Positions 6,273 through 13,599 of a stretch of 14,892 nucleotides of DNA are shown piece after piece. The stretch's first letter is position 1. The number at the start of each line of letters is the position of its first letter. Below the pieces are notes generated by a model. That model was not told the origin of the DNA. It was given only the letters and a program-made list of their open reading frames with translations, and made no database searches. Source of the DNA: Planctomycetaceae bacterium UBA2972 (GTDB lineage Bacteria; Planctomycetota; Planctomycetia; Pirellulales; Pirellulaceae); the NCBI GenBank assembly GCA_002348315.1, contig DEAW01000202.1, positions 1-14,892 on the forward strand, written 5' to 3'. Position numbers and translations under genes: made by a program.

Positions 6273-7082
6273 ATGAGCTTTTTACAACTAGAAGGTAAGA
6301 CGATCGTCATTTTTGGAGTGGCGAATCGAAAGAGTGTAGCCTATCACATCGGCAGGACGGTCACTGAGTCGGGCGCCTTCCCGGTGTATGTTGTTCGCAG
6401 TGAAACACGCAAAGAACAACTCCAAAAACTACTCGGCGACCACCCGATTTATGTCTGTGATGTAGAGCATCCTGAACAGATTGAATCCTTACGGGACACG
6501 CTGTCCAAAGAGCATTCGACGATTGACGGAGTGGTTCACTCGATTGCATTCGCCGATTATGAAGAAGGGCCAAAGCCTTTTCATGAGACCAGCAAAAGTC
6601 AGTTTCTACGTGCCGTCGACATCAGTTGTTATTCACTTATTTCCATCGCCAATTCTCTAAAAGACCTTCTTTCTAAGAATGCCTCGGTCATCACTGTTTC
6701 CATCTCAACCACCACGATGGCTAGTGAGAACTATGGATTCATGGCACCTGTTAAGGCCGCTCTGGATTCCTCACTTGCCTTTCTCACAAAGTCTTTTAGC
6801 AACTTCTCACAGGTTCGATTTAATGCCGTTGGGCCAAGTCTATTAAAAACAAGTGCTTCTGCGGGAATCCCGGGCTACGTTGATTCCTATCTATTCGCCG
6901 AGAAAGTCATCCCCCGCGGAAAAGCCTTAGAGACACAAGAGGCAGCCAACGTCGCTGCCTTTTTACTCAGCCCCCGATCGTCCGGAATCTGTGCGCAAAC
7001 CGTCGTTGTCGATGCCGGTATGCGAATTAATTATTTTGACAACGATGTCATCAAAAGCTCACTACGCGAAGATACCCCGTAA
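6273..7082 (+). CDS. FabI-like enoyl-ACP reductase (SDR), variant active site
   Basis: This 269-residue short-chain dehydrogenase is of the FabI kind. The nucleotide-binding segment reads GVANRKSVAYHIG (15-27), like GVASxxSIAYGI of FabI. The catalytic pair is Y154-x6-K161, the FabI spacing rather than the Y-x3-K of ketoreductases. Later it has FNAVGPSLLKTSASAGI and the terminal VVDAG strand. It should reduce 2-enoyl-ACP with NAD(P)H, closing the elongation cycle. The first active-site tyrosine of FabI, ten residues before Y154, is an isoleucine here (I144). Start ATG 6273 gives MSFLQLEGK, close to FabI N-termini; GTG 6261 would add four residues. It follows fabZ by 22 bases. With I144, either altered substrate preference or another enoyl or keto reduction remains possible. 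Confidence 0.78.
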   Translation: MSFLQLEGKTIVIFGVANRKSVAYHIGRTVTESGAFPVYVVRSETRKEQLQKLLGDHPIYVCDVEHPEQIESLRDTLSKEHSTIDGVVHSIAFADYEEGPKPFHETSKSQFLRAVDISCYSLISIANSLKDLLSKNASVITVSISTTTMASENYGFMAPVKAALDSSLAFLTKSFSNFSQVRFNAVGPSLLKTSASAGIPGYVDSYLFAEKVIPRGKALETQEAANVAAFLLSPRSSGICAQTVVVDAGMRINYFDNDVIKSSLREDTP

Positions 7083-7104
7083 AGTCCTGTTTAAGAAAGA
7101 CGAG

Positions 7105-8499
7105 ATGTCACGCCCAAATATCCTCTGGTACTGCACCGACCAGCAACGATTTGACACCATCAAGGCTCTTGGCAATCCATACGTTGACACCCCCAACATT
7201 GACAAACTCGTGCAATCGGGAGTCGCCTTTACCCACACTTACTGTCAATCACCGATTTGTACGCCCAGTCGATCCAGCTTTCTGACAGGTCTCTATCCGG
7301 CTCGTTTACATAACACACGCAATGGGAATGACACCTTCCCTGACTTCCCCCCGTTAATCACCAAGCTAATTGCTGAATCGGGGTACCGCTGCGGCAATAT
7401 CGGGAAATTCCACTTAACCAGCTCCGGTCATCGTACGGAACCTCGACTCGATGATGGCATGTCCTACTGGCAATTCAGTCATGCTCCCCGGGATGACTGG
7501 GAAGAAGGGCATCACTATGCTGACTGGGTACGCGAACGTGGAGGCGATCTGGACCCTATGCGAAACAGCGAAGAACGCGTCCCGCCTGAATACCACCAGA
7601 CCACCTGGGCCACCGAATGTGCTCTGGAATTCATCGACGCTCAGCAAAAGGATCCCTGGATGCTGTGCGTGAACATTTATGACCCGCATCCACCTTTCAT
7701 CCCGCCCAAGGTTTATGCCGACATGTTTGATCCGGATCAAATGCCCGGCCCCTATTATCGTGAAGAAGACCTGGAAAACCAAAAGAAGCTGGCCGCCATC
7801 GATTTCCAAGGCGATGCATTGCCTCCGGAAGGGCACGATGCCAAAAGAATGCAGGCGTATTACTATGCCATGATTAAACAGATTGACGATCAATTCCAAC
7901 GTGTGCTCGACCATCTTGAAGCGACAGGACAATTGGAAAACACGGTGATTATCTTCACCAGTGACCATGGCGAATCCCTTGGTGATCATGGATTGCTACA
8001 AAAAGGTTGCCGATTCTACGAAGGCTTAGTTCGCATTCCACTCATCTTTTCCTGGCCGGGAAAACTTCTCCAAAATGTCCAGCGTGATGCGTTAGTGGAA
8101 TTACTCGATTTAACTTCCACCATCATGGAGTTCGCAGGACTCGAGCAACCCGATTACATGCAGGGTAAATCTCTGATGCCGTTGCTTACCGATGTAAATC
8201 AACCCGACGAACATCGTGAATTTGTGCGTTCCGAGTACTTCGACGCCCTGGATCCTTTTTTCACAGATGGTAACGGGGCGTATGCAACCATGTACCGAAG
8301 CCGAAAGTATAAACTTTCGGTTTACCATGGACATGAAATCGGTGAACTCTATGATTTGGAAGAAGATCCCTGGGAATTCGATAACCTCTGGGACAATCCG
8401 GATTATGCTGAAATTAAAGCGGAGCTGATTTACAAAAGTTTTGATGCACACGTCATACTGACAACCGATGTGGGTTCCAAACGCGTAGCTCCTATGTAA
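7105..8499 (+). CDS. Type I (formylglycine-dependent) sulfatase, no signal peptide
   Basis: This 464-residue alkaline-phosphatase-fold sulfatase contains the modification motif C52-T-P-S-R (CxPxR), whose cysteine becomes formylglycine. The metal ligand D12 sits in YCTDQQRFD and the second metal pair D287-H288 in FTSDHGESLGDHG. GKFHL around residue 100 supplies the active-site lysine/histidine. It hydrolyses a sulfate (or possibly phosphonate) ester; the substrate cannot be read. I chose ATG 7105 because MSRPNILWY is the canonical beginning; an upstream start inside the FabI-like gene would add 38 residues unlike the family. Unlike most planctomycete sulfatases, no signal peptide is seen, so a cytoplasmic location is inferred. 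It starts 22 bases after the reductase stop and so may be co-transcribed with the lipid genes. Confidence 0.85.
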   Translation: MSRPNILWYCTDQQRFDTIKALGNPYVDTPNIDKLVQSGVAFTHTYCQSPICTPSRSSFLTGLYPARLHNTRNGNDTFPDFPPLITKLIAESGYRCGNIGKFHLTSSGHRTEPRLDDGMSYWQFSHAPRDDWEEGHHYADWVRERGGDLDPMRNSEERVPPEYHQTTWATECALEFIDAQQKDPWMLCVNIYDPHPPFIPPKVYADMFDPDQMPGPYYREEDLENQKKLAAIDFQGDALPPEGHDAKRMQAYYYAMIKQIDDQFQRVLDHLEATGQLENTVIIFTSDHGESLGDHGLLQKGCRFYEGLVRIPLIFSWPGKLLQNVQRDALVELLDLTSTIMEFAGLEQPDYMQGKSLMPLLTDVNQPDEHREFVRSEYFDALDPFFTDGNGAYATMYRSRKYKLSVYHGHEIGELYDLEEDPWEFDNLWDNPDYAEIKAELIYKSFDAHVILTTDVGSKRVAPM

Positions 8500-8525
8500 C
8501 TTTCCTTTCAACACTGAGTAGCACT

Positions 8526-10331
8526 ATGCTGGAACGACTCGGCCCCTATCTGATCGATGAACAAATCGGGCAAGGTGGCATGGGATTTGTTTACTCGGCA
8601 ACGCATGAAGAGTCCGGAGATGCTGTTGCCGTTAAAATGCTCTCCAATGCGCTCTCAGATGATCATAATTTCAGAGAGCGATTCCATCAGGAAATTGAGA
8701 CGCTACAGCAACTACAGCACGAAGGCATTGTGCAGATATTTGGGTATGGACAGGAAGAAGATACGCTCTTCTATGCTATGGAACTGGTGGAAGGACGAAC
8801 ACTTTATCAGCTATTAAAAGAATCCGGGCCGATAACATGGCGAGAAGTCATCCGTATCACCATTGATATTTGTCATGCTCTAAAACATGCTCATGACCGA
8901 GGTGTGATTCACCGTGATCTCAAACCTTCCAATCTTTTTCTCACTCATGACGATCAGGTAAAGCTTGTTGACTTTGGTATCGCCCGGCTCTTTGGTGCGA
9001 CACAACTCACTGCAGATCATGCCGTGGTGGGGACTGCTGACTATATGGCTCCGGAGCAGGCCGCAGGCGCCCGACCGACCATAAAAAGCGATCTCTATTC
9101 GCTGGGATCTGTGATGTATGCGTTACTCACCGGACGACCTCCTTTTGCAGCCCCCGCCGTAGCACATGTCATTCACAAACTGAAGTATGATCAGCCTCAA
9201 CCCATCAACGAATTGGTCGCTGATATCCCTCTGGAGCTCGACTACATCGTCCGGCAGTTATTGAGTAAAAAGCCTGACAACCGTATTCCAACGCCATTAG
9301 CCGTTGCGCATCGTCTCCAGGCGATGCAACACGCTCTGGATTCTAATATGCCCGAACGGTCTCCAGGTGCGACCGTGGAAATGAATGAACTTGATAGTGA
9401 CACCGACGGCGCAACAAGGGAATTTGTTACCAACCAGGCCGATGGCAATCACGAGAACACCATCGACGGACAATACTCGAAAGAATTCTCATCATCCGCA
9501 GATCCTCCAACCGTTTCAGATGAACAATTCCATCAACAGGATAATACAGGACCAGAAGGCGAACAAACGCATTACACCACGGTTGAAAGAGATCGTTTTG
9601 AATCTGAGAAATCCAGGCCAGCAGGTGTCCTCGCCAGTTTGCTGGTACTAATGGCACTGATTGTAGGTGTCGGCGGATTACTCGTCTTTACCAACTGGTA
9701 CAACCAACCCAAATCAGCAGACCAATTACTTGAAATCATTAACGATGCACAAATCACTCCGGGATCCGATTGGGGGCAGGCGAGCGTTGAAATGCGGGAA
9801 TTCATACAGCGATTCCCCGAGCATGCACGATTTCAGGAAGTCGAGGATTATTACAACAAACTAAAAAGTGAACGTGAGGAACAGCGATTTTTGAAATGGT
9901 TGGAATCCACCTCCAGTGAGTTGTCCGTCGCAAAACTTACCTTACGTGGAATTTTGAAACAGGAATCCGATTCACCCGAGAAGATGATGGAGTTACTGGA
10001 AAACTTCATCACACTGTATCAAAACAGAGCCGACGATTTTTCTATTGATGAGTGTGTAACCTATGCTCGAAATAAACTCGAACGTCTCAGGCAAACTCAG
10101 GTGCAGCAACTCGCTCAACAACAACTGTTATTGAGTAGACACCGAAAGGAAATCCAGGAGGTTGTGGCTTTGTGTCGTCAGATCAGCAAGGAGGAGCCTG
10201 CTTCTGCCATTGCAATCCTGAAAGCAATTTATCAGATTCATAAAGACACGCCCGAACTCGCCGAGGCTTTGGAGACTGTCAGCGAACTGCAGGCAGAGCT
10301 TTCCGAGGTAATTTCATCGTCAGGATTGTAA
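8526..10331 (+). CDS. Transmembrane serine/threonine protein kinase (PknB/Hanks type)
   Basis: This 601-residue protein begins with a complete kinase domain: glycine loop G15-Q-G-G-M-G20, Lys37 in VAVK, H129-R-D131-L-K-P-S-N catalytic loop, D149-F-G and a GTADYMAPEQ activation-segment end. A low-complexity acidic/polar linker (about 275-365) follows, then one hydrophobic helix at about 368-391 (VLASLLVLMALIVGVGGLLV). The last 210 residues, outside the cytoplasm if the kinase faces in, match no domain I recognise. They are helix-rich, with a Gln/Leu-rich coiled-coil-like stretch near 517-550, and could be a sensor or a scaffold. The gene starts 26 bases after the sulfatase, so it may be the last gene of that transcript. 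Planctomycetes have many such kinases, so a link to the lipid pathway is only positional. Confidence 0.9.
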   Translation: MLERLGPYLIDEQIGQGGMGFVYSATHEESGDAVAVKMLSNALSDDHNFRERFHQEIETLQQLQHEGIVQIFGYGQEEDTLFYAMELVEGRTLYQLLKESGPITWREVIRITIDICHALKHAHDRGVIHRDLKPSNLFLTHDDQVKLVDFGIARLFGATQLTADHAVVGTADYMAPEQAAGARPTIKSDLYSLGSVMYALLTGRPPFAAPAVAHVIHKLKYDQPQPINELVADIPLELDYIVRQLLSKKPDNRIPTPLAVAHRLQAMQHALDSNMPERSPGATVEMNELDSDTDGATREFVTNQADGNHENTIDGQYSKEFSSSADPPTVSDEQFHQQDNTGPEGEQTHYTTVERDRFESEKSRPAGVLASLLVLMALIVGVGGLLVFTNWYNQPKSADQLLEIINDAQITPGSDWGQASVEMREFIQRFPEHARFQEVEDYYNKLKSEREEQRFLKWLESTSSELSVAKLTLRGILKQESDSPEKMMELLENFITLYQNRADDFSIDECVTYARNKLERLRQTQVQQLAQQQLLLSRHRKEIQEVVALCRQISKEEPASAIAILKAIYQIHKDTPELAEALETVSELQAELSEVISSSGL

Positions 10332-10345
10332 GCGTCTGCCGGAGT

Positions 10346-13300
10346 TCATCGAAAGTCCCGTGACTTCGGTTTTAATTCCCCGAGCTTTGTAGAGAGATCC
10401 TCCAGACGCTGTACAACCACATGCTGGATACGATTCCGGTTTTCCAGAGTGCCATGCACCAACCAGGCGTTACTTCGCCTGGCAATGCGGTAATAACGCT
10501 CCCAAACATACTGACGGATCACCAGATTTACCGTACCAGTCTCATCTTCCAACGTCACAAACGTAATCCCTTTTGCGGTTGATGGTCGTTGTCGCATCAA
10601 AACCAGACCAGCTACTTTCACGTAGCGATCATTCGGAAACGTTGCTAGTTCATTAGCTGGCAACACGTTTTGTTGATCCAGCGATTTTCGCCAAAACATA
10701 ATCGGCTGACCTTTGAGTGAAAGTCCGGCGGTTCGATAGTCCATTTCCACTTCTTCGGCAGCCTGCATCATGGGCAGTTTCGGCGTCTGATCATCCTCAG
10801 CTTCGATTAAATCAAACAAGGGTTGCTCTACTTCTTTCTGTTCCTGAGCCAGGGCTTCCCATAAAGCAGCGCGTCGATCGCGTTGAAAACTACTAAAAGC
10901 ATCCGCGTCGGCAAGTAGCATAATGACGCTTCTGCTAACTCCGGACCGTCTTCGCAATTCTTCCAGTGAAGGATACAGCCCTCCAGCCTCCCGTTGCTCG
11001 ATAAGGCGACCTGCCGCCTCGCAGGAGAGTCCTCGAATCACCCGCATTCCAAGTCGCAATGCCGGAGCTGCCGATACGGATTCCGGCAAGTTTGAATCGG
11101 GCAAACTCGAATATTCCAACACGCAGTCCCAATGACTGTAATTCACATCGACGGGTCTGACTTCCACCTCGTGTTTCTGAGCATCTTTCACCAGATCACT
11201 CACTGAATAGAACCCCATCGGCTGGCTGTTAATGACAGCAGCAGCAAAGGTCGCCGGATGATGACATTTGAGCCAAGCCGAAACGTAGACTAACAATGCG
11301 AAACTGGCCGCATGTGACTCCGGAAAACCATACTCACCAAATCCACGAATTTGATTAAACACTTGTTCAGCGAATTTTTTTGTTAGACCGTTGGCGAGCA
11401 TTCCTCGGGTTAACTTTTTACTGAACTGCTCGATCACTCCGGGACGTCGCCATGCCCCCATCGCTCGTCGTAACTGATCGGCTTCACCAGGAGTGAACCC
11501 TGCAGCGACCACTGCCAGTCTCATCGCCTGTTCCTGAAACAAAGGAACACCCAGAGTACGATCCAGAACCTGTTTAATCGCCTCATTCGGATAGACCGCC
11601 TGTTCCAATCCTGCCCGACGCTTGAGATAAGGGTGGACCATATCTCCCTGAATTGGTCCGGGACGCACAATGGCTACTTCGATAACCAGGTCGTAAAAGC
11701 ATCTTGGCCGAAGTCGCGGTAGCATACTCATTTGTGCTCGACTTTCGATTTGGAACACACCAACGGTATCGGCCTGGCAGATCATGTCATAAACCTCCGG
11801 ATCATCCTGAGGGATCGAACCCAACGTCAGTTTTTTCCCTTCGTGCTGCTCGAGCATTGCAAAGCACTTACGGATGGCACTCAGCATCCCCAGGGAAAGA
11901 CAATCGACTTTGAGAATTCCCAGTTCATCAAGATCGTCTTTATTCCATTGAATAACGGTGCGTCCTTCCATCGTGGCATTTTCAATTGGTACTAAACGGC
12001 TTAATAAGCCTCGAGTCATTACCATACCTCCGACATGCTGGGACAAATGTCTTGGAAACCCTATTAGCTCCTCCACCAACTCACGAAATCTCTGGCCGAT
12101 GGTTGCATCCGGATCGAGTCCCACTTCACGAATTCGCACATCAAAATTCCCATCCCGGGTTCGTCCATCCAGATTTTTTGCAATCTCGTCCACTATTTCC
12201 GGTGATAACCCCAGAGCTTTACCCACTTCGCGTACAGCTGAACGCATTCGATAGCAAGTCACGACGCCTGTCATGCCGGCTCGATCACGTCCATATTTGT
12301 CATAGAGATACTGCAGGACTTCTTCCCGTCGCTCATGTTCAAAATCGACATCAATATCCGGCGCTTCGTTACGTTCTCTGCTGATAAATCTCTCGAACAA
12401 CAACTCAGTGGTCTCCGGATCAACCGAGGTCACCCCGAGGCAAAAGCAGACAACCGAATTGGCTGCTGACCCTCGTCCCTGGCAAAGAATTCCACGGCTT
12501 CGAGCAAAACGCACTAAGTCCCACACGGTAAGGAAATAGGCTTCATATTTTAATTCTTCGATCAGTTGCAATTCATGCATCAGCAGTTGAATCACTTTAC
12601 GCGGCAGCCCGGCCGGATACCTTTGATGAGCACCTTGCCATGACAATTCCGTGAGATGCTGCATCGGTGTGGTTTGATTGGGAACAAGTTCTTCGGGATA
12701 TTCGTATTTCAATTCGTCTAATGAAAAACCACAACGTCTGGTAATTTCCATCGTTCGCTCGACGGCATCCGGAATTTCCGCAAAGAGTTCCTGCAGTTCA
12801 CGTACCGGCCGTAAATAACGCTGTGTATTCGGAAACTGCCAATCTCCAATTTGATCAACACTGCAACCATGAGCGATTGCGGTTAAGGTATCCTGAAGCC
12901 GAGATCGAGAGGGGTCGTGGTAATAGACATCGCCGGCTGCCACTAAAGGAACATTCGCCTGATCACTAAGCTGTTGCAGTTTCATTAGCCGTTTTTGATC
13001 AGCAACTCCCCTGTGCAATTCCGCAAGCAGGTAGCAATCTTCTGCAAACAATTCCCGGTATGCCAGTAACTGTTGTGTTTCGATCAACTCCGCTTCTTCA
13101 TGCAACCGCAGATGATCTGAGGTCAGATTATCGGACTTCGCATTCCAATCAGGAATCACGCCGACGATCCAATTATCGCCATATTCTTTCAGGTCCTCGA
13201 AATAGAGTAGGCAGTTCCCCTTCTCTGCTCTGCGACGTCCCAGCGTCAGTAGCTGACATAACTGCCCATAAGATTTTCTGTTCGGAATCCAGACCACACA

Positions 13301-13522
13301 GGCCGGAGCGTCTACGAATGTCAGTTCTGCCGCCACAATGAACTGTAGCTGTTCCTCTTTGGCGGCTCCATGAGCCCGCACGATCCCCGCCAGCGTATTA
13401 CGGTCTGTAACCGCAATTGCCTGATAGCCTAATCGTTTGGCTCGTTCGACCAGTTCAGAAGCATGAGACGCGCCCTGCAGGAAAGAGAAATTGGATTTAC
13501 AGTGCAATTCGGCGTAATGCAT
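10346..13522 (-). CDS. dnaE2: Error-prone DNA polymerase III alpha subunit DnaE2
   Basis: This 1058-residue protein has the length of DnaE2. It has an N-terminal PHP domain (MHYAELHCKSNFSFLQGAS), the polymerase block GRGSAANS at 349-356, catalytic acids in P388-D-I-D-V-D-F (D389, D391, D393), and a C-terminal OB fold with RQRPSTAKG from 977. That last block, ending in TLEDETG, is typical of DnaE2. It performs translesion synthesis and damage-induced mutagenesis with ImuB. The PHP metal site is partly lost: the HxH is HCK and the usual TDH is TDR, so PHP-based proofreading is unlikely, as is common in this branch. ATG at 13522 gives the canonical MHYAELH start; the open frame continues upstream to an ATG at 13624 that overlaps imuB but adds atypical residues. 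It converges on the kinase with 14 bases between stops. Confidence 0.95.
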   Translation of the reverse strand: MHYAELHCKSNFSFLQGASHASELVERAKRLGYQAIAVTDRNTLAGIVRAHGAAKEEQLQFIVAAELTFVDAPACVVWIPNRKSYGQLCQLLTLGRRRAEKGNCLLYFEDLKEYGDNWIVGVIPDWNAKSDNLTSDHLRLHEEAELIETQQLLAYRELFAEDCYLLAELHRGVADQKRLMKLQQLSDQANVPLVAAGDVYYHDPSRSRLQDTLTAIAHGCSVDQIGDWQFPNTQRYLRPVRELQELFAEIPDAVERTMEITRRCGFSLDELKYEYPEELVPNQTTPMQHLTELSWQGAHQRYPAGLPRKVIQLLMHELQLIEELKYEAYFLTVWDLVRFARSRGILCQGRGSAANSVVCFCLGVTSVDPETTELLFERFISRERNEAPDIDVDFEHERREEVLQYLYDKYGRDRAGMTGVVTCYRMRSAVREVGKALGLSPEIVDEIAKNLDGRTRDGNFDVRIREVGLDPDATIGQRFRELVEELIGFPRHLSQHVGGMVMTRGLLSRLVPIENATMEGRTVIQWNKDDLDELGILKVDCLSLGMLSAIRKCFAMLEQHEGKKLTLGSIPQDDPEVYDMICQADTVGVFQIESRAQMSMLPRLRPRCFYDLVIEVAIVRPGPIQGDMVHPYLKRRAGLEQAVYPNEAIKQVLDRTLGVPLFQEQAMRLAVVAAGFTPGEADQLRRAMGAWRRPGVIEQFSKKLTRGMLANGLTKKFAEQVFNQIRGFGEYGFPESHAASFALLVYVSAWLKCHHPATFAAAVINSQPMGFYSVSDLVKDAQKHEVEVRPVDVNYSHWDCVLEYSSLPDSNLPESVSAAPALRLGMRVIRGLSCEAAGRLIEQREAGGLYPSLEELRRRSGVSRSVIMLLADADAFSSFQRDRRAALWEALAQEQKEVEQPLFDLIEAEDDQTPKLPMMQAAEEVEMDYRTAGLSLKGQPIMFWRKSLDQQNVLPANELATFPNDRYVKVAGLVLMRQRPSTAKGITFVTLEDETGTVNLVIRQYVWERYYRIARRSNAWLVHGTLENRNRIQHVVVQRLEDLSTKLGELKPKSRDFR
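10350..10373 (+). terminator. Candidate intrinsic terminator of the + strand genes
   Basis: CG(A)AAGTC (10350-10357, one bulged A) pairs with GACTTCG (10362-10368) around a CCGT loop, followed by GTTTTAATT. It lies 18 bases after the kinase stop and inside the 3' end of the convergent dnaE2 gene, so the same bases also encode the last dnaE2 codons. The shape is right for an intrinsic terminator on the + strand; the stem is short. Confidence 0.4.
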
Positions 13523-13599
13523 GGGTGTGACACAAGAGAAGAAGATAATGGGGGCCAGAAAACGGACAGAAAATTGAGGGTGTTTCATTCCCTTGGTTG

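Noticed and set aside
1036..7082. Aryl polyene or type II polyketide cluster
   Set aside because: No FabG-type ketoreductase, chain-length-factor partner, acyltransferase or aromatic starter gene is present, and the CrtI-like pair is not part of those systems.
6991..7104. Upstream start for the sulfatase inside the FabI-like gene
   Set aside because: The 38 extra residues are encoded mostly by out-of-frame reductase sequence and do not resemble a signal peptide or the family N-terminus.
7414..7989. 191-codon open frame on the - strand opposite the sulfatase gene
   Set aside because: It is antisense to strongly conserved sulfatase sequence, shows no recognisable domain and has no supporting context; it is a shadow of the real gene.
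11986..12384. Open frames on the + strand inside dnaE2
   Set aside because: They overlap conserved polymerase sequence on the opposite strand and encode no recognisable protein.
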